A stretch of DNA of 64,000 nucleotides from Volvox africanus (lineage: Eukaryota > Chlorophyta > Chlorophyceae > Chlamydomonadales > Volvocaceae). Numbering within the stretch: position 1 is the stretch's first letter; each line of letters opens with the position of its first letter. This document shows, piece by piece, positions 32,617 through 43,443 of this stretch. The notes beneath the pieces were generated by a model. The model was given only the letters and a program-made list of their open reading frames with translations. It was not told where the DNA came from and did not search any database. The translations under genes were made by a program, and so were the position numbers. The stretch covers positions 3,107,501 through 3,171,500 of the forward strand of contig BSDZ01000016.1 in assembly GCA_030268105.1 (NCBI GenBank), written 5' to 3'.

Positions 32617-34962
32617 CCTCAAGCCGCTCACGCCATCGTACACATTTCATCAAAGCGAACGGTGAGGACGTCAAGTGTTAGAGTGTCGCCAGTACTACTG
32701 ACAGAAAGCTTTAAGCTGTATCTCCGAAATGCCTGCGGCTTCAGCAAGTCACCCCACAGCATCGAGCTCCATGTCAGCACTGTCGAACTATTCTGCCCCG
32801 AGATTAACTTAAATTAATTGTACACAACGTTGCATTCTTTGTAGATAACTGTAAGCAAATTCGTCAACTTGCTGGTGGCAAATCGCCTGTGAGAGCAGCT
32901 TAGTCACCCAAAGTTGTTCTTCGACTCATTTCACGCCGTCATGCCAGAATTCCATTATGAGAGACTTAGCTGTGTGGTGGAGACACGAGCACCTTGGACT
33001 CCATGCTCTAAAGCCCGACTTATAGGTGGCCAAACCTTGCCGTTTCAGGGTTTAGTCGGTTTGAACGAAAACCACTCAGGCTTAGCACCGAGATGCTTTC
33101 CAGGCTTCTTTTGACTTAGCCAGGCTTAGCGGAGGTTAGCCATACATCAGACTTAACCATGCTTAACCATGACTGGGCTTAGCAAGGACTTAGCTAAAAT
33201 AAACTTACATTTTTAGGTTTCGGCTGCCATTTAGGGGACCTGGGATTTCCTGCCCTCCTATTATATGTCATCAATGATGGTACAGGCACTGGGATGGAGG
33301 GAGGGAGAGACAGTGGGCCAGGTAGACGGGGAGGGAGAAACAAGGAGGGACATAAGGGAGAAAGGGAAATGGGTGGGGAAAGGGAGGGATACACAGGAGG
33401 GGAGGGATAGAGAGGGAGGAAGGTATAACGGGAGAACACATCACGAGCTATTGCACCCTGCGTTACAGTGGTGCGAATTGCAAGGACGGACCTATATTCC
33501 TCGAGTCCAACCCGGACTAGCGCACCCAGGATGATGCAAATGCGACAGGATGGGCATGAATCCTGTCTGCCCTATGGTGGACGACCGGGCTGGTGCTGCG
33601 TTTGGGTTACGACCTGGCGTCTGAATAATATAAATGGACGGTAGTGCCGGGAAAACAAAGGAACCCCATCCGTCGGTTGCAAGGCGCAAGCTACCCTACG
33701 GGGTGCCAGGGGCGCCCGAGGACGTTCGCTGCAGGGCGGGGAGGATTGTAATGGGGGAACTCACACCCCGGCATCATGCGCTATTGCACCCTATGTTACA
33801 AGAGGGAGGAACAGGGAGGGAAGGGTAGGGAGGGGTAAGGGGGGAGGGACGGGGAGGGAGGGAGGGGCAAGGAGGGAGGGACAGGAGGGAACAACAGTCA
33901 GGGATGGACGAGGTAACAGCCTCGTGCAGTATGAGGTGAGATGGGCCTTTATTAATAGCCAGGCCACGTCACCCAGGCTGCATGTAAGCAGACCCCGTCT
34001 ATGGAGATTTAGAGTCCAGTGCGTGGAGAGGAATACTTTTGCCTTCTGTCTCAATCATCAAATACGAATCTTTGACCTTATTCCAAAAAAACGCAAAGAA
34101 TTGTTTCTGTCTATCTATTACGTTCTTTCAGCCAGATCTAGATAAGTATCCCGCACTCAGGACAATAGTAGTCGCAAGGATGGCACTGGAGCAATATGGA
34201 AATTGGTTTGGTTACTATTCTCTGTTATCAAATTGTGTATCAGTTGGCATTCATAGCGATTTGTTCTAGCAACAATCGCGTTATTGGACCTCTACTCGGC
34301 AGTATGCTAGCGACCTGCGCTCGTCCAATCTGTCGTGCTATACGAGTATATGTGCCAACTCCGCACCGAACTATAAAGTCTTCTTTCGACTATCGGATAA
34401 CATGTAACAAATGTTGTGATATTCGGTCAGACTTCTTCAATTGTATTATGTGTTCATTACTTGAACGCATAGTCAGGACCGTACTGCGGCTGAATTTTCA
34501 AATGCGAAGGGTCTTATGTACGACCTCTTCACCAAGTCGCTACTTACTCCCCGAAGCTGACTTACTTCTTTAGCTGTTTGTAACAACTACTGTTCGCCCA
34601 GACTTTGGTGTGTCCTAGTGGGTTGAGGCATAGTGGCAGCTCGCTTGTCCAGCATTGTGCTGAACTGGACCTTTCTCAGCTGTTGCGACGTGAGTTTCAC
34701 AACATCTATCTATATTGTAAATAACAGTTATTAAAACATAATCCTTGAAACTGGATGCTGTTGCCTTGCCCAATGCAAAGCTTTTTCAGTACTATACGAC
34801 ACAGTACAGGCTCCAATTTGGAAATTGCACCTATTTGGTTGACTTTCTTTCTTTACAGTTTCCTCATCATTATTTTCTCTATAATGTTTGTTTCTGAATT
34901 AATCTTGTGGCGCCTTGCTACGAATGTCCTAAGCCTTGCTAAATTCTTAGTTGTTACGTCTC
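32617..34962. other. Gene 2 intron, middle part: low-complexity and unrecognised DNA
   Basis: Repeated CTTAGC/CTTAACC words lie at 33,100-33,195. Two purine-rich blocks (33,286-33,425 and 33,797-33,895, GGGAGGGA-type) are each close to a GCTATTGCACCCT word (33,449 and 33,780). R2 copy 3 is within. No gene supported. Confidence 0.4.
34237..34409 (+). repeat. Dispersed repeat R2, copy 3
   Basis: It contains GTATCAGTTGG, TAGCAACAATCGCGTT, CTACTCGGC and ATAAAGTCTTCTTTCGACTA, in the order seen in copies 1 and 2. It has a 3-nt insertion relative to copy 1. Confidence 0.55.
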
Positions 34963-35361
34963 GCTAGAGCTATCCTAAGTACTAAGTCTGAAATTTGTGC
35001 CTAAGCCCCCATTAAGAGTGGCTAAGTACAGCTAGGCCTCCTGATGGTAAGTCCGACTTAAACAGGCTTAGACTAAGTCAGTTTTGGACTTATCCCGGTA
35101 CTCGTATGGTGGGGATATTTGGTTGGTTGGACAGATATATGTCAATGGTTTCTCTGAGCTCTGAGCTAGAGCTATCCTAAGTACTAAGTCTGAAATTTGT
35201 GCCTAAGCCCCCATTAAGAGTGGCTAAGTACAGCTAGGCCTCCTGATGGTAAGTCCGTCTTAAACAGGCTTAGACTAAGTCAGTTTTGGACTTATCCCGG
35301 TACTCGTATGGTGGGGATATTTGGTTGGTTGGACAGATATATGTCAATGGTTTCTCTGAGC
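34963..35361. repeat. Tandem duplication, 202 bp period
   Basis: GCTAGAGCTATCCTAAGTAC starts at 34,963 and again at 35,165. The following roughly 195 bp are identical except for one base (GTCCGACTT versus GTCCGTCTT). Confidence 0.9.
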
Positions 35362-35579
35362 AGTTGAAAATTAATAATTATTACATTTGGCCAAATTGTT
35401 TTGGGTGGTAACATCAAAGCCACGTGCAGGTACTATCATGGGTCATTCACACCGTGCACTGCATAATTATTTACGTATAGCGGGCCACGCCCAACAATGA
35501 TTTAAATGATATAATACGTGTATTACCGGATGTCAGATACATGCATGCCTGCACTGATGGTGTCTAGGCTGGGAGAAAT

Positions 35580-36403
35580 TGTTGTACCTCTCGTTCGCGT
35601 TTGCTCATAAGTATCTGCACGTCTGGAGACTTTCGACACCGATGCGCGAGCACTTGCAAGTACAGCAAGGCAAGCGAGAGCAAACAGAGACAGCGGAAGA
35701 CTTCAAGACGAAGAGAGATATAACTTACAGTCTTACAGATCGGAACGATGCAATGGACGAAATCGCTGTCAGCGCCGGAAGCAAGCAATCATCACGCGGC
35801 GGTGATTAGCGAAGTTCAGGCTTAGCTCGGGCTAAGTAGAATAGCGTATAGCAATAGTAATATAGAACACACGAGTGTTCTCCGGTATTGATTGTCTTAT
35901 CTTGCTTAGCCGTCCTCGCATCTGTTATACTCGCAGCATCGCAATGCCGTACGATTCACATTAGGAGGCCGATCCTAGATGTGACAACCCTACTGCGTAT
36001 AGGCGATGTCTACGCATAACAACGTATAAGCCTTTCCGGCATTCGCATGATGCAAGGGTCCGGATAACGATATCCGGTTGCAGGGCATGTATCGCGACGA
36101 GTGCGGCGCTCTCAACGTGTACTTTAATGAAGCAATATTATATCAGATAATATTACTTATCGTTTCGTAGCACGAGCATAATGCGCACTTCAATGCTTCG
36201 GGTTTTCATGCATGCTAGGCGGATTTGCCATGATGCGATGTCGCGATGGATAATGACAACATGCCAAATGCATATATAAATGTACACGAATACATTTATA
36301 TCATGCAGATTCATTCATATGCAATGCGTTCATCACAATAGCACTTCGCCTTGTAGGATCACATCGACCTACGCATCGGCGGGAAACTAACCGTAGCACA
36401 ACA
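35580..36403 (-). mobile_element. Solo LTR, family B
   Basis: An 824 bp solo LTR flanked by a perfect GAAAT duplication (35,575-35,579 and 36,404-36,408). On the minus strand it reads TGTTGTGCTACGG...GGTACAACA. It lies in the long gene 2 intron, 150 bp from exon 36,554. Confidence 0.93.
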
Positions 36404-36553
36404 GAAATCAACCTCTTGCTTAATTGCTTGATTGGCTTACCCCGCCTTGATGGTAGGACGGATAATTCGTTTGACAGCTGCTTCACCAAAGGCAGGCTAC
36501 CTGGTAACATGTAGGGTCCTTGCCTTTCCTGCTTATTAAGGCACGCACGTTAC

Positions 36554-36816
36554 CTTCTGCACGCCAATTGCGGGAAGAGAAGGGTTAGCAAATGCACACA
36601 AGTCGATGACAGCTGTGGCCTCCAGCACGTATTTGCCAGGCCAGCCCAGCATCTCCAAAGCAGTCCATGAGACAACTCGATTTATGGTTGTAAGGTTTTG
36701 GGTGGTTTCGCACAACCCGTCCGTGCGGAGCAGTGCAAACTTGTCATCAGCTGATACAGAAGTTGCATTAGAGGGGTTGGGCAGAATGCGGAGGCTGACA
36801 GAGAAGTTGGGTGTAT
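36554..36816 (-). pseudogene. Gene 2 exon: beta-rich domain
   Basis: The exon is entered in phase 1 (G/AT = Asp) after GCATGCAG and left in phase 0 before GTAACG. It codes for DTPNFSVSLRILPNPSN and a beta-rich stretch ending ATAVIDL..GVQK. It is intact in itself. It precedes the cysteine-rich exon in transcript order despite the 14.5 kb of transposons between them. Confidence 0.65.
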
Positions 36817-37128
36817 CTGCATGCATCAAGGGGTGAGCCGGCAGGGTAATGGGCTATATACCGATAAATTTGGAGAGTATTGAAGATCTACAGCAATAGC
36901 TACGTATCTAGGCACTTGCATGCATTAAGATCAATATGTGTATATATATATATATACATATACATGTAAAAGGATCATTGGTAAGCACCTCAGCATATGC
37001 AGTTATTATTGTGACGTAGCTATCTAGCTAGCGCGCAGCAGCATGCTTTACAACTCATGTAAAACAATACAACAACACAACAATAATAGCAGACAGGTGT
37101 GCCAGGCATGTAAATATGTAAACCTCAC
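36817..37128 (-). other. Gene 2 intron
   Basis: A 312 bp intron with donor GTGAGG (37,128) and acceptor GCATGCAG. It contains a GTATATATATATATAC run at about 36,937-36,956. Confidence 0.55.
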
Positions 37129-37326
37129 CGACTGTGACGGGCTGGCCAAGGCCGTCATATAGCTGTATTCGCAGATTAAAGAAAGTGTCCGGCCTGACGA
37201 TCAGAAATTCAATATCCTTTCCACGGAATGTGCTGCCATCATCAATACTGGATAAGTACGGCCCATAAGCTGTACACGTAATGCTGCTGGGCATCTGTGT
37301 CGGGTTTCCCCCACTGCTGCCGCTGC
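37129..37326 (-). pseudogene. Gene 2 exon, downstream half, split by element A
   Basis: This half encodes SSITCTAYGPYLSSIDDGST through QLYDGLGQPVTVG, nearly identical to the gene 1 exon at 22-225. Its right end is the GCTGC target duplication of element A (37,322-37,326). Confidence 0.8.
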
Positions 37327-37634
37327 TGTTGTATTACGGTACCGGCCTTAGCTCCTTGCTAAGTAAGTAGCCAGTGGCTACACCCTCTACGTGCTAATAT
37401 AGAGGCTAAGGGTTGCATGCCCTAGTGCAACTGTGACACGGTCACTGGTAGACTCAGTTGAGTTCGGTTTCACTGGTTGATCATACGTATTTCCTTAATA
37501 CATATCCACGTTTTCTCTTCCTTAGAGATTACGGCTCTTTATGGAGGCTTTCCGTACTGAGCTCAGAGTACCTACGCTCTGCTCTGCCTATCAACCGGTA
37601 GTTATCACTACCACTAGTTTGGGGTGATACAACA
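37327..37634 (+). repeat. 5' LTR of element A
   Basis: A 308 bp LTR, TGTTGTATTACGG...GATACAACA. It is rich in short hairpins: GTTGCA/TGCAAC, GTGAC/GTCAC and GGTAGT/ACTACC. It lacks the AAGTCTTCCGCTG box of the B/C/D LTRs. Confidence 0.95.
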
Positions 37635-37689
37635 AAACTGGTATCGAGACGGTCTTTCTGGACACTTCTTTCTGTGCTTTTCGATAATC

Positions 37690-37997
37690 ATGGACATGGA
37701 CGTTAGCCTGAACTTAGAAGCGATTAAAGCTACACTTTACCCTGGTAAATAGAGTATTCTACAATATATTTACTACTGTAAAATTTAGGCTTCGTTGTGC
37801 TCTTTGCAGACGACGGCGAGATTTCGCCTGCTCCTTATCACGAAGAACAGACACCCTTGTTGCAAAATCTCAGACGCTCCAGTGGAGTGGACATTGCAAC
37901 ACAAACGTTCTTTACGTTTGAGAAGGGTACGTTTCTGGGTCCTTCCTGGAAAGTAACCTCCAATGGCATCTTCTTTTGCCTTGGCTGGAGGACGTAA
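37690..37997 (+). CDS. Element A leader ORF with intron, overlaps gag
   Basis: A short ORF of 80 codons starts at ATG 37,690 (MDMDVSLNLEAIKATLYP). It crosses a 65 nt candidate intron (37,745-37,809, GTAAAT..TTTGCAG, phase 1) and continues DGEISPAPYHEEQTPLLQN to a TAA at 37,995-37,997. It overlaps the gag ATG by 35 nt in another frame. Element B has the same arrangement with unrelated sequence. The role is unknown: a translated leader, a frameshift-fused Gag N-terminus or a regulatory uORF are all possible. Splicing is inferred from sequence only. Confidence 0.45.
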
Positions 37998-39357
37998 TCG
38001 TGTGAATACCTATTCCGGATTACCTAGTCCTCGTCCTATTGCGGTTGCAATGGCTTCTGGTTCTCAAGCTCAGCAAGCTGTGCCAGCTGTTGGTACATTG
38101 CCTGATGCTGTTGACCAACATACGGGTCGCCTTGACGCCGTAGCCAATAGTGGCAATGGAACCACTTTAAATCGCATTCCTTGTATGGGAATTGCTAATG
38201 AACCTGTGAACGTTTTTGCTGCTGCGCCGCCTGTGCCAGCCACACAAACGCCTAGCAGGCGCACGCGCGACGGGCAACCTATTTTGCCTATTGCGGAGCA
38301 GAGTCCGTCTACGACTCACTCGGCTGCAGAGCTTCCGCGGGTCAGTTTGCCGACTCCAGTGTTGATGCTGGATGACAAACTAGATGCTAAGAAGATTTCC
38401 GCCCGGATTCGTGCTTTCATTCGGGATGTTAACCTATTCTTTGGGGTCATTCCGTGGGGCCAGGACCAGCGTTCTTGCTGTCTGTTCCTGTCTCAGGCAT
38501 TGCGTGGCAATGCTAAGGTCTGGTATGATGAGTGGTCGCTCTCTCAGACTCAGCTCACCGGGGAATCTATCCTAGAGAATTTGCGCATTCGTTTTGCACC
38601 ACAAATTCTGTCGGTTGAGCAGGAGGCTCGTCAGAAGCTTGCTGACAAGTCCTTCTATATGCGGACTGGTGAAAATGTCCCTGCATATCATGCCCGCCTT
38701 GAGGCATTATTCCAGGATATTCCTGATATCCACCCTCGTGAGAAACTGTTTTGGTTTCAGCAAGGTCTGTCTGGTGTCCTGCAACCAAAGTGTGCAGCTG
38801 ACAAGAAGGGAAGACCCTTCACCAGCTATGATGACCTTGTGCGTCATGCCTCTGGTGAAGAGGCCCGCATCCTTGCTGAACACCGGTTCCGTTCTGGTGT
38901 TCGCTCTAATGCCATCACTTTGCAGGATGTGGTTGGATATGACGCTATGGAGGCCTCTGATGGAGAGCCCCCAGCTAAGCGTGTGCGTGCTCACGCACCG
39001 CAGGCTGCCGCTGCCGCCGTAGGCACCGGTCCTTCCTCAGCGTCCCGTCCCCGTCAGCGTGACAAGCGTCCTAGTTCAGGAGGCAGGGGAAATGCACGTG
39101 GGGGCCGCCGTGGCCACCAGCCGGGTCGTGGTGGAGGTATTAAACCGCAGTCCTTGACGGTGGACCAGGAGCGTGAGCTCACCCGGTTTTATAACCGTTA
39201 TGGTCGCCAGCTCACCCGTGGTGACTTGAGGGATTTGCGTCAGGAGGCAGGGGGCAACGTTTGCTTTTGCTGCCGGGCTGCCGGCCACTCATATGATGAG
39301 TGCACGTTGCGTCCCCCTGAGGCTCGTGCCGCCGTGGCACAAGGCAATGGCCACTAG
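37963..39357 (+). CDS. gag: Element A Gag
   Basis: A 464-residue capsid/nucleocapsid protein, starting at an ATG preceded in frame by TAA. A low-complexity N-terminal third is followed by a Ty3-type capsid region (KVWYDEWSLSQTQL, then GENVPAYHARLEALFQDI, about residues 185-270). A basic Arg/Gly-rich stretch comes next, and one CCHC zinc knuckle near the end (codons at 39,262-39,303, pattern C-x2-C-x4-H-x4-C). It ends in TAG, after which pol continues in the same frame. Gag would form the cytoplasmic particle that packages element RNA. Confidence 0.9.
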   Translation: MASSFALAGGRNRVNTYSGLPSPRPIAVAMASGSQAQQAVPAVGTLPDAVDQHTGRLDAVANSGNGTTLNRIPCMGIANEPVNVFAAAPPVPATQTPSRRTRDGQPILPIAEQSPSTTHSAAELPRVSLPTPVLMLDDKLDAKKISARIRAFIRDVNLFFGVIPWGQDQRSCCLFLSQALRGNAKVWYDEWSLSQTQLTGESILENLRIRFAPQILSVEQEARQKLADKSFYMRTGENVPAYHARLEALFQDIPDIHPREKLFWFQQGLSGVLQPKCAADKKGRPFTSYDDLVRHASGEEARILAEHRFRSGVRSNAITLQDVVGYDAMEASDGEPPAKRVRAHAPQAAAAAVGTGPSSASRPRQRDKRPSSGGRGNARGGRRGHQPGRGGGIKPQSLTVDQERELTRFYNRYGRQLTRGDLRDLRQEAGGNVCFCCRAAGHSYDECTLRPPEARAAVAQGNGH

Positions 39358-42300
39358 TGCCTTGCCCAGGCTAGTGCTGAGGAGAGCTTGCCTGGGTTTT
39401 CTAAGTCCGGACAGAGAGGTTCAGGTGTGCGTAGCTTTGTGCGCGCCTTGCGCCCAGAGGTCCTCGCTGACCTTGAGACCGCTGTTGGTCGCCGGTTTTC
39501 ATTTGATGCCTTGGCCATCAAGGCTGGGTTTGATTCCACGTGTAACCTTCTGGCACCTCGTGGACGTTCCCTTTCATCGGCTGACCTTGGTGGGCACACC
39601 GTCCTTCTGATTCCCTCCTCACTTCATCATTTAAGGGCCTTGCTCAGTCATTACCGCGCCTGCAAGCAGCATCAACCTGATACAGCAGCTGGTATTCTTT
39701 TGCCACAGCATGTAGCTCGTCTGGCCTCTGCTGAACTTGTAGGTATGCGCAAGGTTCAGTCCTTTCCAAAAGGTACTGGTCTCTTTAATGGTCTTGACCT
39801 TTCAGGCCAGCAGGTTGCTGAGGTATGGTTTGATGCGCCGCAGCCATACACACCTATGTCACCTGATCCTTTCACTTCTGCCCTTTTGGTAGCTGCATCT
39901 GGTGCTATGACTGCAGGATCAGCTCTTCCCCTTATTTCTCTGGCAACGGCTGGACTCAGTTTCACTGCCTTGGTGGACTCTGGTGCTACCCACGACTTTA
40001 TCAGTGAGTCACTGGTTCAGCGCTTGCGTTTGCCTGTTCGCTCTTGCCCGTGGTCTTCGGTTTCCTTAGCCGACGAGGGCAAGCAAGCCATCTTGGGGCA
40101 GGTGTCCTTGCGGGTGTCTGCAGGCTCTTTTCGTGCTTGCTTGCAGCCCTATGTGCTGCCAACCCTCACAGATGCCGCATCTTTCATTTTAGGCTTTGCC
40201 TCACTCCAGAAGCATGCTGCTGCGTTTGACTATGAGGAACGCACCCTTTGCCTGTCTAAGGGTTCAGCAACTTGTGTGCTTCGCTGGCTGCCTACAGCCG
40301 CAGAGGAGGCTGTTCCTAATGACACTCCTCAGATCAATCACGTTATCACTGCTATGCGTGAAACCAAGAATACCCCAGAGTCTGTTGGCCGTAAAGCAGC
40401 TGTCCGTATGCTGCGTAAGGGTGCTCATGGCCTTCTAGTGCGCCCCTCTCTTCGGCTCAACTCTGTTGGTGCTCAGACTTCCATGCAGGACCCTGAAGTC
40501 TCTGCATTGCTCACGGAGTATGCAGATGTGTTCCACGACCTTCCAGGGATTCCGCCGGAACGACCAGTGGATCACACCATTCCTTTGGTGTCTGGCGCGC
40601 AACCTGTCTCACGCCCCATGTACCTTCTCAGCCCGTTAGAGCTTGATGAGGTAAAGCGGCAGGTTACTGACTTGCTTGCTAAGGGCTTGATCCGTCCGAG
40701 CACTTCCCCTTACTCCGCGCCTATCTTGTTCGTGGGTAAGAAGGATGGCACACTGCGCATGTGCATTGACTATCGTGGCCTTAATGCCGTTACGGTCAAA
40801 AACAGGTATCCTTTACCCCGGATCGATGACCTGCTTGATAAGCTGCGTGGCTCTGCCTACTTCAGCTCTATTGACCTGCAGCAGGGCTATAATCAGATCC
40901 GTATCTTGGAATCTGACATTCCTAAGACGGCTTTCCATACCCCTTTTGGTCATTTTGAGTTTACGGTCCTGAGCTTTGGTTTGGCTAATGCCCCTGCGAC
41001 CTTTCAAGCTGTCATTGACCGTATGTTCAGGCCCTACATCGACAAGTTTGTCGTGTGTTACCTGGACGATATCCTGATCTACTCGAAGACTAAGGAGGAA
41101 CACCTTAAGCATCTATGTCAGGTGCTGGAGGTCTTACGGCGTGAGCAGCTGTATGCCAAGCAGTCCAAATGCCACTGGGCTCTTTCCCAGGTGGAATACT
41201 TAGGACATGTGGTGTCTGCCGATGGCATCCACATGGAACCCCGTAAGACTGCTGCCGTAAAGGACTGGCCAACTCCGACCTCTTTGCCGGAGCTGTGCAA
41301 GTTTTTGGGCCTTACCAATTACTTTCGTAAGTTTATCTCTGGGTACTCCTCCCTTGCTGCACCTCTCACGTCACTCACTTGCAAAGACGCTTTTCAGTCT
41401 CCTGAGGCTTGGACCCCTGATTGCCAAGCTGCGTTTGATGCGATCAAGCATGCTGTTGCTAATGATGTGGTGCTGCATTTCCCTGATTACTCCTTGCCCT
41501 TTCGTGTCGAGCTCATCTCTGATGCCTTGCTGCAAGGATCAGGCGCCGTTCTGGTGCAGAATGGGCGTCCCATTGCATTCACCAGTAAGAAGTTCTCTCC
41601 GGCGGAGCGGGGCTACACTACCGGTGAGCAAGAGCTTCTGGCTATCATTCATGCCTTGCATGAATGGCGCTGTTACCTGGAGGGCTGTCCCTTCGTGGTA
41701 AAGACAGACCATAAGCCCTTGACCTTCCTTCAGGGTGTCCCTACCCTTAACCGCCGTCAGGCGCGTTGGTTGGAATACATGGCACGTTTCAACTTCACTT
41801 GGGAGCATCTCTCCGGATCCCTCAATGTTGCCGATGCATTGAGTCGCCATCCATCCCTGCATGCCGTGATCCTTTCTGTGGTCACTCAGCGTCAATCTGA
41901 TGCCTCTGAGGTCACTACCTCTGGCTTTGCACAGCGCATTGTGCAGGGATATGTCTCTGACTCCTGGTTTAAGGATGCCCGCAATGTTGAGCCCTATAAG
42001 CAGGAGCGTGGCCTATGGATCCGTACTGATGGTGAACGTCGCCAGATTGTCGTGCCTAACGACGACCTTCTTCGCCGGGATATCCTTGCTCACTTGCATA
42101 AGGACCCCCTGGCTGGACCCGTGGGTGTTACCCGCTTGGTGGAGCTAGCACGTTGCCATTTCTGGTGGTCCTCCTTGGCCCAGGATGCTGCTCACTTTGT
42201 GCAGCAGTGTGATGATTGCCAACGCTCTAAGCCCCTTTCCGGTAAACAAGCAGGGTTGCTTCAACCCTTGCCGATTCCGGTGGCTCCCTGGGAAAGCGTT

Positions 42301-43431
42301 TCCCTTGATTTTGTTGTTGGTCTTCCTCCGTCTGAGGAGGGGAACGATGCCGTGCTCGTCATGGTTGATTGTTTGACCAAGATGGTGCACCTTGCGCCTA
42401 CCACCACCTCGGTGACTGCAGAGCAGACGGCTCGTCTGTTCTTTGATAATGTCGTGCGTTTGCATGGCATACCCAAGTCGGTCATTTCTGATCGTGGGCC
42501 CCAGTTTGGTGGCAAGTTCTGGGCATCCCTGGGTGACCTTGTCAATGTTCACGTGAACCTTTCCACTGCCTTCCATCCCCAAACGGATGGGCAGACGGAA
42601 CGCATGAACCGCACCTTTGGTGACATGCTGCGTACTTACACTGGCAATAACCCTCGCGCATGGGATACTTTCCTATCTGCTGCTGAGTTTGCCATGAACA
42701 ATGCTGTTAACCGGTCTACGGGACAGTCTCCATTCTTCTTGAACTATGGCTTCCACCCCGCAATTCCACTGGCTCGGGAGTTGGACGTGCCTGCCCCAGC
42801 TGCCAAAGCTTTCGTGAGGTCATACAATGACCGCATGACTGAAGCTAAGCACCTTCTTGAGGTTGCACAGCAGCGTACCACTGCGTACTACAACCGTGGT
42901 AAGAAGGAAAGCACCTTCAAGCCTAGTGATTCCGTACTCCTCAGTACTAAAAACCTACGGCAACTTGCCACAGGTCCGCGCAAACTTTTGCCGCGTTGGG
43001 TGGGACCTTACCCTGTGAAACGCATGGTTGGTCAGGCAGCGGCCGAGCTTGTCCTTCCCGCGAATATGCGTATTCACCCCACCTTCCACGTGTCTCTGCT
43101 GCGTCCTTACAGGGCAGTACCAGATACGTTGGTTACCAATGGATCCAATATTTCCCCTGGAAACCCCGGGACCAGTCCTGATGGACCGCTACCAGTAGAT
43201 TGGTTGAACAACGAACCACTCTACTCGGTTGAGCATATTCTTGACTACCGTGCTCGCCGTATCGGGAAGAAACGAAAATGGCTGGTGCACGAGTACCTTG
43301 TCAAGTGGAAGGGTTATTCTTCCGACCAAAACAGCTGGGAACCTGCGCAGAACTTTACCCCTGACCTGATGCCTGATCTTGAAGCAGCTCGAGCCCGTGC
43401 ACGAGGGCCCTGCGAGGACGCCGCGTCCTAA
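39358..43431 (+). CDS. pol: Element A Pol (PR-RT-RH-IN-chromodomain), in frame after gag TAG
   Basis: Numbers below count from codon 39,388. The frame is open from the gag TAG and the first Met is about 120 codons in, so translation probably reads through UAG. An unrecognised conserved domain (1-190) comes first. The aspartic protease has DSGA at 197, and RT has YLDD at 558-561. RNase H motifs follow (TGEQELLA, KTDHKPLTF). The integrase has LDF, SDRGPQF and QTERMNR as the DDE triad, a GPY-like motif, and a C-terminal chromodomain (HEYLVKWKGYSSDQNSWEP). One key change: the second His of the integrase H2C2 zinc site is Pro (LAGPVG, where element B has LAGHPG). Otherwise it is full length, ending in TAA. 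Confidence 0.93.
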   Translation, partial: CLAQASAEESLPGFSKSGQRGSGVRSFVRALRPEVLADLETAVGRRFSFDALAIKAGFDSTCNLLAPRGRSLSSADLGGHTVLLIPSSLHHLRALLSHYRACKQHQPDTAAGILLPQHVARLASAELVGMRKVQSFPKGTGLFNGLDLSGQQVAEVWFDAPQPYTPMSPDPFTSALLVAASGAMTAGSALPLISLATAGLSFTALVDSGATHDFISESLVQRLRLPVRSCPWSSVSLADEGKQAILGQVSLRVSAGSFRACLQPYVLPTLTDAASFILGFASLQKHAAAFDYEERTLCLSKGSATCVLRWLPTAAEEAVPNDTPQINHVITAMRETKNTPESVGRKAAVRMLRKGAHGLLVRPSLRLNSVGAQTSMQDPEVSALLTEYADVFHDLPGIPPERPVDHTIPLVSGAQPVSRPMYLLSPLELDEVKRQVTDLLAKGLIRPSTSPYSAPILFVGKKDGTLRMCIDYRGLNAVTVKNRYPLPRIDDLLDKLRGSAYFSSIDLQQGYNQIRILESDIPKTAFHTPFGHFEFTVLSFGLANAPATFQAVIDRMFRPYIDKFVVCYLDDILIYSKTKEEHLKHLCQVLEVLRREQLYAKQSKCHWALSQVEYLGHVVSADGIHMEPRKTAAVKDWPTPTSLPELCKFLGLTNYFRKFISGYSSLAAPLTSLTCKDAFQSPEAWTPDCQAAFDAIKHAVANDVVLHFPDYSLPFRVELISDALLQGSGAVLVQNGRPIAFTSKKFSPAERGYTTGEQELLAIIHALHEWRCYLEGCPFVVKTDHKPLTFLQGVPTLNRRQARWLEYMARFNFTWEHLSGSLNVADALSRHPSLHAVILSVVTQRQSDASEVTTSGFAQRIVQGYVSDSWFKDARNVEPYKQERGLWIRTDGERRQIVVPNDDLLRRDILAHLHKDPLAGPVGVTRLVELARCHFWWSSLAQDAAHFVQQCDDCQRSKPLSGKQAGLLQPLPIPVAPWESVSLDFVVGLPPSEEGNDAVLVMVDCLTKMVHLAPTTTSVTAEQTARLFFDNVVRLHGIPKSVISDRGPQFGGKFWASLGDLVNVHVNLSTAFHPQTDGQTERMNRTFGDMLRTYTGNNPRAWDTFLSAAEFAMNNAVNRSTGQSPFFLNYGFHPAIPLARELDVPAPAAKAFVRSYNDRMTEAKHLLEVAQQRTTAYYNRGKKESTFKPSDSVLLSTKNLRQLATGPRKLLPRWVGPYPVKRMVGQAAAELVLPANMRIHPTFHVSLLRPYRAVPDTLVTNGSNISPGNPGTSPDGPLPVDWLNNEPLYSVEHILDYRARRIGKKRKWLVHEYLVKWKGYSSDQNSWEPAQNFTPDLMPDLEAARARARGPCEDAAS

Positions 43432-43443
43432 AGGGGGAATAGT

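Noticed and set aside
33194..33439. Proline-rich antisense protein over the GGGAGG block
   Set aside because: Low-complexity purine tract; no start context or homology.
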